A stretch of DNA of 64,000 nt from Vibrio sp. 14G-20 (GCF_026241515.1 NZ_JAPHPW010000005.1:202927-266926), one strand, 5' to 3'; positions 46,566 to 55,622 are shown, counted from the stretch's first letter. Numbers and translations: made by a program. The notes: a model not told the origin generated them from the sequence alone.

Positions 46566-49500
46566 TTAAGCCGTTTGTTCAACGCCTTTGACTCGATTTG
46601 TGACTTTAAGAATCAGCGACTTAATCTCACACTGAATCATTAACAATGCTGGTGTCAGAATCAGTGTAATAAACGTCGCAAACAAAATACCGTAGCCTAA
46701 TGCCGCTGCCGCAGGAATTAGGAATTGAGCCTGCAAAGACGTTTCACTTAACAGTGGCGTCAAACCTGCGAACGTTGTGACCGATGTAAGTAATACAGCT
46801 CTCAGTCGACCAGAACACGCTTCAACAATTGCATCGTGAACCGACTTACCTTTCTCCTTTATTAACTCGTTAAAACGAGAAACCAACAACAAGCTGTCAT
46901 TCACCACCACGCCGCTCAACGCTAGAATACCGTTTAACGATAGGATACTGATTGTTAAGTCATTCCACCAGTGTCCTAGGATTGCGCCAACAATACCAAA
47001 TGGAATCGCCGTCATGATGATCACTGGCTGAATGTAGGACTTCAGCGGGATAGCAAGCAGCGTGTAAATAGCAATCATAGCGAGCACAAACATACTCATC
47101 ATCGAGCTAGCCGTCTCTTCTTGCTCTTCCGTTTCGCCTGCAAAATCGACCGTTAATCCCGGGTACTGCGCTTCTAGAACTGGTACTAATGTATCTTGTA
47201 GCTGACGAACAAGCTCTGCAGGTGCAACCACGTCTTTATCTAATACTGCACTGATGTATACAGCACGTTGGCTATCAATGCGTGTGATCTCTGATACTTG
47301 GTAATCTGAATGTACTTCAGCAACCGTACTCAAAGGCACCACGGTACCGTCGTTGGTTCTCACGCTTGATTGCTTAATATCAGCAATGGTTTGACGATCG
47401 GACTCTGGGTATCGAACTCGAACTTTCACCTCATCTTTACCGCGTTGGAACTGCTGAACAATGTCGCCACCAAACGCTTGTAACACTTGTTGTGAAAGGC
47501 TTGCCGTATCAAACCCTAATGCTCGGCCTTGCTGTGTTAATTCAAAGCGATACTGAGGTTCACCAAGGTCCAAGTTGTGGTCAATGCCACTCACACCATC
47601 AATGGTTTGCAGTTTAGCTAAGAACTCATTGCCCGCAGCCGTTACTGATTCTTCATTCCACGCTTTCAGTTCAACTTTGAAGTTGTCGACCATCTCCATT
47701 TTAGACAAGACTTTAAGCTTCTTAACGCCCTCCATTTGGCCAACGCTTTCTTCCCACAGATCTGCAAATTCATTGGATGTGTAAACACTGTTGCTGTCGA
47801 GCTCAATTCTTACCTGCCCCGAATCATCGGCATCAGCGATAACTTGAAGGCTAAGCAGTTCAGATGGTTCACCTTGAGCACCGTAGTGCGCTCTCAGAGT
47901 TTCATCCGTTTTTGCTGCCGCGGCTTCAAGCACCAACAAGTTTTGTTGTGTTTGACCAAAGCTCGCATCGTTTTGCATCGACATATCAGCAGTCACTGTG
48001 TCGCCCGGCATATCAGGGAAGAAAGCCACACGAACCGCGCCTGTCATTGGTAATCCAGCTACTAAGATTAGTAGCGACAAGAAAACCATCACCACGGCAT
48101 AACGCAGTTTCAGCGCCCATTCGATCACAGGGCAGTAGATGCGCTTATTGAACCAACCTAATCCTGTATCGGCAGCATGTTGAACACGAGCCCACAGCCC
48201 CTTCTTGTCACTACGCTTGGTATTAATGTGTGCGAGGTGCGATGGCAGAATGAACTTAGACTCAACCAAAGACAGCAACAAACAGATAGTCACGACCGTA
48301 CCGAATTGAGCGTAAATTTGCCCCATTTTGCCTTCAACATTAGCGAGTGCTAAGAAGGCAACAACCGTCGTTAACACACCAAATATGGTCGGTGATGCCA
48401 CTTTCATGGTGCCTCGAACCGTACTGCCTATCGAGTCCCCTTCTTCCTTACGCGTGGAGTAAATGCTTTCCCCGACGACCACCGCATCATCGACGACTAT
48501 TCCAAGCGCCATGATGAAACCGAAGGTGGTCATTTCATTGATGGTTAACCCCATAAAGGTGTCGGTCATGAAGAACATGGTGCCAAAGAATACGAACGGT
48601 AAGCCCGCTGCTACCCAGAAAGCGACACGCACGTTTAGGAATACCGCTAACACGATGAATACCAGAGCAATACCCGTTAACGCATTCTTCACCAATAGGC
48701 TCAAGCGATCTTTGATCATGGTACTTTTGTCGTACCAAGTTTCGATTTCGACATCGCTAGGCAGCATGTTGCTGTTTTCCCAGCGATCTACCACTTGTTG
48801 AGCCTGTTCAACGATGCTGACGACGTCTCCGTATTCATCCATCACGATTTGAATCGCCATCGCATTCTGTTGGTTATAACGAGAAAGCATGAAGGTGTCG
48901 TCGGCAAACATGTCTTCAACGTTAGCAATATCACCCAATGTAATTTGAGTGCCATCAGTAGTCGTCATCACCGGAATTGCGTTGAAATCTTGCAGTTCGT
49001 ACGCCTGTTCAGATACCTTCAAACGAACCGTTTTTTCACCATTGCGAAGGCTGGTCGAAATAGCAGCAGAAGATTCCGCATTGATCGCTTCAGAAACGTC
49101 AGTCAGAGTTAAGCCGTAAGCTTGCAGCTTATTTTCATCAACCTCGACCGAGATCATAGGATCAGCTTTGGCCTTAATCTCTAAGTCACGAATCGCCGAT
49201 TGGCTCAACAAGTCCGACTTAAGTTGGTCCGCTAAACTCTGCAACGTTGCTCTGTCTGCATCCCCATAAAGCTGTACCCATAAGGCGTGGTCTTGCATGC
49301 GAGCCTTATCAATTACTGGATTATCAGCGCCTGCAGGCAGGTTATTGATAGCATCTACCTTGGTTTTCACGTCGGTTAACAGGGTATCAAGATCATAGGT
49401 ACTCGTTTTCTCAATCGAAACATGGCTACCGTTCGCGTCAGAAGTCGACGTAATACGCTTAATACCCGGCACGGTTTCTAGCGCATCTTCGATCTTAATC

Positions 49501-49754
49501 GCGAGGCCTTCTTCAGCCTGAACAGGGTCACCACTGTCATAAGTGACTGAAACAGTGACAACATCAGGTTCAAGGCTTGGGAAAGCCTCTTTACGTAACG
49601 TGTTGAGCGATAATACGCCAATAATGATCACGCCAACGAGCAATAAGTTCGCTGCCACAGAGTTGTTAACAAACCACGCGATTACGCCAGTATGCGGTTT
49701 ATCCGACGTCCGGTTACTGTGCACTTGGTTATTAGGTTTCAACTCATGAGACAT
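46566..49754 (-). CDS. RND-family efflux transporter (inner-membrane pump)
   Basis: 1062 residues, about 12 membrane segments and two large periplasmic loops, as usual for AcrB-type pumps. The start VIAWFVNNSVAANLLLVGVI is typical of the group. Segment 4 carries FGFIMALGIVVDDAVVVGES with the proton-relay Asp pair, and the second half has ALSGVVVNDSLLLVSRFNEL. The C-terminus ILTPALLMIQCEIKSLIL is also typical. The pump uses the proton gradient to expel drugs or other amphiphiles through the adaptor and outer-membrane factor encoded just before it. Two bases separate it from the adaptor gene. Substrates are unknown. Confidence 0.94.
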   Translation of the reverse strand: MSHELKPNNQVHSNRTSDKPHTGVIAWFVNNSVAANLLLVGVIIIGVLSLNTLRKEAFPSLEPDVVTVSVTYDSGDPVQAEEGLAIKIEDALETVPGIKRITSTSDANGSHVSIEKTSTYDLDTLLTDVKTKVDAINNLPAGADNPVIDKARMQDHALWVQLYGDADRATLQSLADQLKSDLLSQSAIRDLEIKAKADPMISVEVDENKLQAYGLTLTDVSEAINAESSAAISTSLRNGEKTVRLKVSEQAYELQDFNAIPVMTTTDGTQITLGDIANVEDMFADDTFMLSRYNQQNAMAIQIVMDEYGDVVSIVEQAQQVVDRWENSNMLPSDVEIETWYDKSTMIKDRLSLLVKNALTGIALVFIVLAVFLNVRVAFWVAAGLPFVFFGTMFFMTDTFMGLTINEMTTFGFIMALGIVVDDAVVVGESIYSTRKEEGDSIGSTVRGTMKVASPTIFGVLTTVVAFLALANVEGKMGQIYAQFGTVVTICLLLSLVESKFILPSHLAHINTKRSDKKGLWARVQHAADTGLGWFNKRIYCPVIEWALKLRYAVVMVFLSLLILVAGLPMTGAVRVAFFPDMPGDTVTADMSMQNDASFGQTQQNLLVLEAAAAKTDETLRAHYGAQGEPSELLSLQVIADADDSGQVRIELDSNSVYTSNEFADLWEESVGQMEGVKKLKVLSKMEMVDNFKVELKAWNEESVTAAGNEFLAKLQTIDGVSGIDHNLDLGEPQYRFELTQQGRALGFDTASLSQQVLQAFGGDIVQQFQRGKDEVKVRVRYPESDRQTIADIKQSSVRTNDGTVVPLSTVAEVHSDYQVSEITRIDSQRAVYISAVLDKDVVAPAELVRQLQDTLVPVLEAQYPGLTVDFAGETEEQEETASSMMSMFVLAMIAIYTLLAIPLKSYIQPVIIMTAIPFGIVGAILGHWWNDLTISILSLNGILALSGVVVNDSLLLVSRFNELIKEKGKSVHDAIVEACSGRLRAVLLTSVTTFAGLTPLLSETSLQAQFLIPAAAALGYGILFATFITLILTPALLMIQCEIKSLILKVTNRVKGVEQTA

Positions 49755-49756
49755 GA

Positions 49757-50977
49757 TTAACCCTCCGCCTTAGCCAAAACGACCATGCCTGCTTTAAAGC
49801 TGCTTAACGGACGCTTAACCACTTGAACACCGTCACCAATTTCCAAGTTCAATTTGGTAGGATCGATGTAAATCAAACCACCCTTTTCAAATTCAACATT
49901 CGCGTTTGATTTCGAAAGTTGACCACTATCATCCACAAACCACAGGTCGCCTTGCTGAGAAAGTGCTGAAGCCGGAAGCTCCCACAATTGGGTTAACTGC
50001 TTACCCGAGATCGTCGCTTGCACGAATGTGCCTGGATAAAGATCTTTCTCTTGCTCCAAAGGGTTATCAACTTTCACGATCAATGAGCGCTGACGCGTGT
50101 CTTGTTGTAAGTGCTGCTCTACTCGCTCGACATAACCTTGCCATTGGAATTGACCATCAGAACTCGACAGAGTCACAGGCCACGGCTGTTGTTTCAATTG
50201 CGAGTTATCGCTGCTTGGCACACTCAACCATTGGCTTTCAGACAGTGGCACAGAAACTTCAACCTCGTCGATGCTGTATAACGTAGCGATCTGCGCGCCC
50301 GTTTGTGCGTAGCTTCCCGGTTGAACGTCACGACTCACGACCAACGAATCAAAAGGGGCAACCAAGGTTGTTTTTTCGAGGTCTTGCTCAGCCTTCACCA
50401 ATTCAAGCTTGGCGTTCTCTAGAGCTGCTGTTACTTGTGCCAATTGTGGCTCACGCAATACCAAAGGTGAATCAGGTTCGCCAGACAAACCAGAACGTTG
50501 CCATTCGGACTTCGCTTGTTCGCCTTGTCTTTGCTCTTCCAATAAATCCAGTTGAGCTTGAGCCACATTCGCCTTTGCTTGGGTTACCGCTTGTTGGTAA
50601 CTGGTCGAATCGATATTGGCGATCACCTCACCTTGGCCAATCACTTGCCCTGTTTCAAACTGCGAACTGATCGTTTCTACTCGGCCGCCAACTTCAGTTG
50701 AAAACATCAACTCGTAACGCGACTTCGCTTCTCCGTATCCCACGACTTCTGCTTGGTAGTCACCCAATGTTGCGAGTACTACAGACACTTGTTGCTGCTG
50801 TGAAGCAGCCAAAGTCGTCGTTTCAGTATCAACAGACACAGCTTGAGGCTCTGAAACCACTAGTTCATTGGCCTTTTCAGGAACAGGAGCCACTTGGGAA
50901 CCGTTGTAAGCAAGGGCTGCAAAGATGCTTGAACCAGCCACTAGAGTGATGGCAATTGTGATGGTATTCAGTTTCAT
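49757..50977 (-). CDS. RND efflux periplasmic adaptor (membrane-fusion protein)
   Basis: 406 residues. The N-terminal signal or anchor (MKLNTITIAITLVAGSSIFA) is not a clear lipobox. Then come barrel-sandwich half-motif 1 (VGGRVETISSQFETGQVIGQ), a coiled-coil hairpin (about 125-195, AKANVAQAQLDLLEEQRQGE), half-motif 2 (TTLVAPFDSLVVSRDVQPGS) and a beta-barrel (EVEVSVPLSESQWLSVP). It joins the RND pump to the outer-membrane factor. It overlaps the outer-membrane-factor gene by four bases (ATGA) and is followed two bases later by the pump gene. Confidence 0.93.
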   Translation of the reverse strand: MKLNTITIAITLVAGSSIFAALAYNGSQVAPVPEKANELVVSEPQAVSVDTETTTLAASQQQQVSVVLATLGDYQAEVVGYGEAKSRYELMFSTEVGGRVETISSQFETGQVIGQGEVIANIDSTSYQQAVTQAKANVAQAQLDLLEEQRQGEQAKSEWQRSGLSGEPDSPLVLREPQLAQVTAALENAKLELVKAEQDLEKTTLVAPFDSLVVSRDVQPGSYAQTGAQIATLYSIDEVEVSVPLSESQWLSVPSSDNSQLKQQPWPVTLSSSDGQFQWQGYVERVEQHLQQDTRQRSLIVKVDNPLEQEKDLYPGTFVQATISGKQLTQLWELPASALSQQGDLWFVDDSGQLSKSNANVEFEKGGLIYIDPTKLNLEIGDGVQVVKRPLSSFKAGMVVLAKAEG

Positions 50978-52422
50978 GAAGATACTCCCAAGCCCAGAGC
51001 TAGGCCTAAATCAATTCGGTTTACGAGACGGTTATAAATGGTTTGTGTTAGCTGCGATTCAAGGTCATAGGTTTGTTGCTGAACAGTAAGTAAATCAAAA
51101 ATGTCGACCAAACCCTGACGGTATTTCTCTTCATAGCTAGTGAAGCTGCGTTGTGCGCTCACTAAAGCGTTCGTTAGATGTTGCTGTTGAAGCGTTAATG
51201 ACGACTCTTGACCCATCGCATTCTCCACTTCATTTACCGCACTCAGCAGTGTTTCTTGGTAAGCCCAGTAGCTGGTTTCCGTGGTTAAATCTGCAATCTC
51301 CGCCTGTGCTTTCAGCTTGCCACCTTGAAACAGTGGTGCTGACACTTGACCAAGCGCACTCCACAAAGGCCCAGTCAACAAGGCTTCGCTTGGAGATTCC
51401 GCCATGTCAGTTAGGCTCGCTGATAAGCTGATCGAAGGCAGCATCGCTTTGTATGCTGCATCTGCACGCAATGCTTCTGCTTCGATGTTGAAGAAAGCCG
51501 CTTGAAGATCCGGACGCCCTGCCAGATCTTGCGTCGGCATGTTGTCTAGCGGGTTAATGATGGTTGGGAATGAACCGAGCTCAGGTATTGAAGCTAGATC
51601 AGAGTCGCCACTCCATTGCCCTGTTAACAGAACCAGCTCACGGCGACTTTGTGCAAGTTGCTCGCGGTAATCGGCTAAGGTTGACTGAGTCGATGCGCTG
51701 CTGGTTTTGGCGTTATCCAGGTCTTCAAGGCTACCTAGCCCAGCACGGTAACGTTCTAAAACCAGCTCTTCGTTATTTTCTAGAATCACCAAGCGCTGCG
51801 TTTCAATATCAACAAGCTGCTGCTTCAAGCTGATATCAAGCCAACCTCTCATCACACTCGCGACCAAAAGGTCTTGAGCGCCCTGAAGGTTAGCCTGAGA
51901 CGTCGCTATGTCTTTTAAAGCGGCGTTGTTTGTGTCTGCAAGCTTCTGCCATAGATCGAGCTCCCAACCAACCGTCACATCTGTGGTATAGGTTTCAGTG
52001 GTGCTTGAGCCGTTAGTACCTTCGGCAGCTTTACCAGAAAAGCTCGCATCTACGGTTGGCAAGCGGTCGCCAGACGTTACACCTTGCTGTGCATAGGCTA
52101 TTTTGAGTGCTGTGATGCTTTGTTGGAGGCTTGGACTGTTCTGCAGTGCACGCTCGATATAGAGATCGAGTTCTGGTGCATTCACGAGATCGGTGAGTTG
52201 CAGGTTCTCAGTTTCCAGATCTTGGCCATTAGAAGCCTTTTGATCCAAAGCTTGTTCATCAGAAGCTTTCTGGATCAGCTCCGAGAGCAAGCTTTGCTGC
52301 GTCTGATTAGTATTTTGTTCGGCTAGCGATACGTAATCAGCCTGACTGGTTGAAGTACAACCGATCAAACCAATTAGAGCGAGCGCGATAACGGAATGTT
52401 TTAAAGGAAGATTCAATTTCAT
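50974..52422 (-). CDS. TolC-like outer-membrane efflux lipoprotein (NodT family)
   Basis: 482 residues. The start ends in a lipobox (VIALALIGLIGCTSTSQ), so the mature N-terminus is a lipidated Cys. Two outer-membrane-factor repeats form the channel: LDLYIERALQNSPSLQQSIT and the first helix pair, then AQLAQSRRELVLLTGQW with GRPDLQAAFFNIEAEALRAD and a final VDIFDLLTVQQQTYDLESQL. It forms the trimeric exit duct for the RND pump. First gene of the six-gene operon; the promoter should be in the 113-base gap upstream. Confidence 0.93.
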   Translation of the reverse strand: MKLNLPLKHSVIALALIGLIGCTSTSQADYVSLAEQNTNQTQQSLLSELIQKASDEQALDQKASNGQDLETENLQLTDLVNAPELDLYIERALQNSPSLQQSITALKIAYAQQGVTSGDRLPTVDASFSGKAAEGTNGSSTTETYTTDVTVGWELDLWQKLADTNNAALKDIATSQANLQGAQDLLVASVMRGWLDISLKQQLVDIETQRLVILENNEELVLERYRAGLGSLEDLDNAKTSSASTQSTLADYREQLAQSRRELVLLTGQWSGDSDLASIPELGSFPTIINPLDNMPTQDLAGRPDLQAAFFNIEAEALRADAAYKAMLPSISLSASLTDMAESPSEALLTGPLWSALGQVSAPLFQGGKLKAQAEIADLTTETSYWAYQETLLSAVNEVENAMGQESSLTLQQQHLTNALVSAQRSFTSYEEKYRQGLVDIFDLLTVQQQTYDLESQLTQTIYNRLVNRIDLGLALGLGVSS

Positions 52423-52535
52423 CTTCTTGTCTCCTGTAAGAATGGAGACAAGATAACGAGCTGGGGGTTAAGAGAGGGTTAAGGCGAACGTTAACCCTAA
52501 AGAAAATGCATAGAGCATACGTTTAAACTTCTGAT

Positions 52536-52805
52536 TTACGCTTCTGACTTGCTTGAGAAGAGCCCACCGATCTTATAACCAATCGCATAACAAACTACCG
52601 CGATAGTCACAAACACCAGTGCCGAGAAGAAGTAAGCCACCGATGCCGCTACGCCAGTGCCCCATACAACGCTAAAGACTAAACCGAGATAAGCCTCTTG
52701 CGGCCACTGAGAGATAGGAAACTGAGTACCACCAGCAATAAGATAAACCATCGCAAACAAGCCAATGAAGGTAGCAATAAGACCGATGAGAACGCGCATG
52801 TTCAT
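52536..52805 (-). CDS. small inner-membrane protein, 89 residues
   Basis: Unrecognised. It has three hydrophobic segments (about 5-24, 36-56 and 60-80): LIGLIATFIGLFAMVYLIAG, LGLVFSVVWGTGVAASVAYF and ALVFVTIAVVCYAIGYKIGG, with a short polar tail FSSKSEA. RBS AGGG stands 7 bases before the ATG at 52805. It lies between nupC and the efflux operon in the same direction, but nupC has its own terminator. The upstream 80 bases are a four-copy tandem repeat. Confidence 0.72.
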   Translation of the reverse strand: MNMRVLIGLIATFIGLFAMVYLIAGGTQFPISQWPQEAYLGLVFSVVWGTGVAASVAYFFSALVFVTIAVVCYAIGYKIGGLFSSKSEA

Positions 52806-52840
52806 GGAGAGACCCTTGATAAATTTGAGCTTGGTTGCCG

Positions 52841-52920
52841 TATTCTTAATCGAAGCCGAGTGTTCTTAATAGAAACCGGATTTTCTTAATCGAAGCAGAA
52901 TGCTATTAATCGCAACCTAA
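52841..52920. repeat. 20-bp imperfect tandem repeat, exactly four copies
   Basis: Units TATTCTTAATCGAAGCCGAG, TGTTCTTAATAGAAACCGGA, TTTTCTTAATCGAAGCAGAA and TGCTATTAATCGCAACCTAA occupy 80 bases without a gap. The common core is TTCTTAATCGAARCC. Confidence 0.88.
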
Positions 52921-53042
52921 TGATATTCAAGTATATCGGATAAAACAGGCTTGCTCTATTACTCTTCCGAGTGAGCCAAGCACACAACAGAGCAATGAAA
53001 GTGTTGATTTGAATCTGAATCAACCTAACGAGCAGGCACAAA

Positions 53043-53094
53043 AAAGCGGACACCCTTCTTACGTAAACTCCGTAAGTCAGGTGCCCGCTTTTAC
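53043..53094 (-). terminator. Rho-independent terminator of nupC
   Basis: Minus strand: AAAAGCGGGCACC pairs with GGGTGTCCGCTTTTTT, with an inner stem CTTACGG/CGTAAG. Followed by a T tract, about 30 bases past the nupC stop. Confidence 0.92.
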
Positions 53095-53123
53095 TGAATC
53101 TAGCTGTTCTGTCTAAATCTAGC

Positions 53124-54332
53124 TTAAAGCAGGATGAAGATACCCGCTAAACATGCACTCATTAGGTTTGCTAGCGTACCAGCAGCTACCGCTTTCAAAC
53201 CTAGGTTAGCGACTTCAGCACGACGCTCTGGCGCCATCACACCGATAGAACCCAGTTGAATCGCGATAGAGCCGATGTTAGCAAAGCCACATAGGGCAAA
53301 TGTCACAATCACTTGGCTGTGTTCAGATAGCAGCGCTTTGTTCTCTACGAAGTCGATGAAAGCAACAAACTCGTTCATTACGATCTTCTGACCGATGTAA
53401 GAACCCGCCATTAATACTTCATCACTTGGAATACCAATCAGCCACGCTAGTGGTGAGAACAGGTAACCGAAGATAGCTTGCAGAGTAATACCCGCAAAAC
53501 CGAACGTCTCACCTAAGCTTTCTAGTCCCGTATTCACCATTGCAATCACACTCACGAATGCAATCAACATAGTACCTACCGCTACTGCGACTTTCATACC
53601 GTTCATCGCGCCGCTTGCCAATGCATCGATCACGTTGCTTTGGTCAGCTTTATCTAGTTCGATATGGTCGTAGTCACTTGGTGTGCTGCGCTCAGGAACG
53701 ATGATCTTCGCCATTAACAGGCTACCTGGAGCTGCCATGAAGCTTGCGGCAATAAGGTATTTAAGTTCAACACCTAAACCAGCATAACCACCAAGCACAC
53801 TACCTGCTACCGACGCCATACCTCCTGCCATTACAGCAAACAGTTCAGAACGAGTCATAGACTTTAAAAAAGGACGAATAAGAAGAGGAGACTCACCCTG
53901 AGAAAGAAAGATATTACCTGTCGCAACAAGAGATTCAGCTTTACTTGTACCCAGCAGTTTTTGCACCGCTCCGCCCAAGATTTGAATCACTTTCTGCATG
54001 ATACCTAAGTAATAAAGCGCAGAGATCAAAGCACTGAAGAAGATAATGATTGGAAGTACGCGAACCGCGAAAATGAAGCCTTCAGTAGCAAGGTCACCGA
54101 AAAGGAAAGCAATACCAGCGTCTGCAAAACCAAGTAGGCTAGAAACGCCATTACTTAGGCTTGTTAACGCCAACTGTCCCCATGGGAAATACAATACTAG
54201 AGCAGCAAAGCCAATCTGAAGTAAGAGAGCACGAGAGACCGTTTTCCAGTTAATCGAAGAACGACTTTCAGATAGCAGGTACGCGCAAGCAATCAGTGCA
54301 ATAACACCGACAAAACCAAATAGAATATTCAT
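53124..54332 (-). CDS. nupC: NupC, concentrative nucleoside transporter
   Basis: 402 residues with 8-10 membrane segments, CNT family. Motifs are GFADAGIAFLFGD, the family core NIFLSQGESPLLIRPFL, SELFAVMAGGMASVAGSVLG, GYAGLGVELKYLIAASFMA, FSPLAWLIGIPSDEVLMAGS and a C-terminal ALCGFANIGSIAIQLGSIGV. It imports nucleosides with protons or sodium. The leader is notable: a CRP-type site, a folded RNA region and a 39-codon ORF lie between the promoter and the ATG. Confidence 0.95.
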   Translation of the reverse strand: MNILFGFVGVIALIACAYLLSESRSSINWKTVSRALLLQIGFAALVLYFPWGQLALTSLSNGVSSLLGFADAGIAFLFGDLATEGFIFAVRVLPIIIFFSALISALYYLGIMQKVIQILGGAVQKLLGTSKAESLVATGNIFLSQGESPLLIRPFLKSMTRSELFAVMAGGMASVAGSVLGGYAGLGVELKYLIAASFMAAPGSLLMAKIIVPERSTPSDYDHIELDKADQSNVIDALASGAMNGMKVAVAVGTMLIAFVSVIAMVNTGLESLGETFGFAGITLQAIFGYLFSPLAWLIGIPSDEVLMAGSYIGQKIVMNEFVAFIDFVENKALLSEHSQVIVTFALCGFANIGSIAIQLGSIGVMAPERRAEVANLGLKAVAAGTLANLMSACLAGIFILL

Positions 54333-54350
54333 AATGTGTCCTAGTAATCC

Positions 54351-54470
54351 TTATAGAGTGAACATGAGCCAAGCAAATGACATCAAAGGAACAGGACAAA
54401 GAACCGCAAGCAAAACGCTACGCGATGAAGGAGCTAACAGAGTTAGCGACTGTAACAACGAGTTGTTCAT
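54351..54470 (-). CDS. 39-residue leader ORF upstream of nupC
   Basis: ATG at 54470, TAA at 54351-54353, ending 18 bases before the nupC ATG. The peptide begins MNNSLLQSLTLLAPSSRSVL and is hydrophobic to its end (LMSFAWLMFTL). A textbook Shine-Dalgarno AAGGTGA (54479-54485) lies 8 bases before the ATG, stronger than the one for nupC. The Shine-Dalgarno directly follows the closing stem of the folded leader, so its translation could be switched by that RNA, with coupling on to nupC. No family was recognised. Confidence 0.55.
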   Translation of the reverse strand: MNNSLLQSLTLLAPSSRSVLLAVLCPVPLMSFAWLMFTL

Positions 54471-54485
54471 GTAAAAAATCACCTT

Positions 54486-54578
54486 ATACAAGCAGTGGAA
54501 CGTAGCTGGTCCGGTCCGTGGGGTCATTCACATATCCATGTGACGGCTTGTATTGGCTAAGCACCGGCTTAAAACCGG
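54486..54578 (-). promoter_or_regulatory. structured nupC leader RNA, riboswitch-like candidate
   Basis: On the minus strand: a hairpin CCGG-TTTTAAG-CCGG (54564-54578), a perfect closing stem ATACAAGC (54546-54553) with GCTTGTAT (54486-54493), an inner hairpin TCACAT-GGAT-ATGTGA (54528-54543) and an unpaired conserved-looking block with ACCCCACGGACCGGACCAGC. The ACCGG inside the block could pair with the CCGGT of the first hairpin. I do not match it to a known riboswitch class (purine, c-di-GMP, TPP and preQ1 cores were considered). Confidence 0.5.
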
Positions 54579-54597
54579 AAGAGAAGTATAAACAGTT

Positions 54598-54619
54598 AAG
54601 TGAGACTTTCATCACATTT
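54598..54619 (-). promoter_or_regulatory. CRP site upstream of nupC
   Basis: The 22-mer at 54598-54619, core TGAGA-N6-TCACA, matches the CRP consensus TGTGA-N6-TCACA at 9 of 10 core bases. nupC is CRP-activated in E. coli. A -10-like TATACT is at 54585-54590 on the minus strand; the exact start is unclear. Confidence 0.65.
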
Positions 54620-54937
54620 TTTAACGCAAACGATCGCGCGGTCAAGGATTAAACAAAACGTATTGTTTGTCGTCGTTTTCGTGCTTCAAAAACTGTAAAC
54701 AATCTGTATAAGGTTGAATTTGGAATGTTAAGTCCTTAAGCGTATGAGCGTAACCTCTCGGTTAATTCTGTGTGATTATTAGCTGTTTTCTGTGCTCTGC
54801 CTCATTTCCCGCGACTTCAAGATTCATCTTAACTTTAGATGCGTATATACTTTGTAGGTATCTCACCAAATAATATCTACAAAATACTAATAGAGCTGAT
54901 TAGATATAACAGCCATTGAGACTAAGAGAGGAAACAC

Positions 54938-55423
54938 GTGAAGAAAATGGAAGCTCCGCACGACATGAACAATGGAGCTAGATTCAAAACAAATAGACAC
55001 GGCTATGTGAAAGTAGTTGAATATTATAATACCTACACTGTTATTGTCGCGTTTGAAAACACCGGAAATATCCGCGCTATCAGTGCGGCGAAATTACGTA
55101 CAGGTCAACTAACCGATCGTTCGGTTGCACCTGAGTCAATTATGATTGGTGAAAAGGTTGAGTCTGTTAAACACGGAATATTAACCATTACTCAAGTTGA
55201 ATCTGAAAATATTGTTGTACTGACCAATGCTAATAATGAAGAAATTAGAATGCTATTGCCTGCAGTACAAAAAATGAAAGATAAAACTGAAGACGTCGAC
55301 AATGAAAATGTTGCCGCGCCAAAACCGACCTCGCTTAGTCAGTTAACGAAAAGAAATAAAAAGACCAAAGACGTTAATAGCATGCTTAAGAAAATGCTTA
55401 CTGACTACGGTCGATACGATTAA
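54938..55423 (+). CDS. hypothetical protein, 161 residues, phage-endonuclease-like N-terminal repeat
   Basis: Starts at GTG (54938), supported by AGAGAGG six bases upstream; the ATG three codons later is too far. The N-terminal 55 residues, with GARFKTNRHGYVKVVEYYNT, VIVAFENTGNIRAISAAKL and RTGQLTD, resemble the G-x-F/x-T-x-x-x-G/V-V-E-Y/TG-x-x-x-x-x-x-x-L-x-x-G motif seen as DNA-contact repeats in phage HNH endonucleases, here repeated weakly (IMIGEKVESVKHGILTITQV). The C-terminal part is basic and polar (TKRNKKTKDVN). No nuclease domain is attached. Function is unknown; DNA binding is a guess. Confidence 0.7.
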   Translation: MKKMEAPHDMNNGARFKTNRHGYVKVVEYYNTYTVIVAFENTGNIRAISAAKLRTGQLTDRSVAPESIMIGEKVESVKHGILTITQVESENIVVLTNANNEEIRMLLPAVQKMKDKTEDVDNENVAAPKPTSLSQLTKRNKKTKDVNSMLKKMLTDYGRYD

Positions 55424-55569
55424 TTACTCATTATCTGCAATAAAGCCTCTAAATATTTATACCCTAGCGTCAGAATTAATTAAGCCTTCCTTTCTCAATA
55501 AAATACGTTGCATATTCAAGTGAAAAGTTAAATTTGATCAAAGTCTCACTCTGGATCTTTACTGCAAAT

Positions 55570-55622
55570 TAACGAGATCTCCGTCACAATCTCATTCTAG
55601 CTTTGTGATGGGGATCTTATTG
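55570..55622 (+). promoter_or_regulatory. two CRP-like sites and promoter of the PTS operon
   Basis: CRP-like 22-mers are centred near 55580.5 (TCACA half perfect) and 55611.5 (TGTGA half perfect), 31 bp apart; each has about 8 of 10 core bases. Downstream, TTGAAA (55620-55625) and TATGCT (55644-55649) with an 18-bp spacer form a promoter. The right-hand CRP site overlaps the -35 as in class II activation. Confidence 0.5.

Larger units (their letters stand above)
52806..53123. other. intergenic region with tandem repeat and nupC terminator
   Basis: No gene. It holds the four 20-bp repeats at 52841-52920 and the nupC terminator at 53043-53094; nothing else was recognised. Confidence 0.6.
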
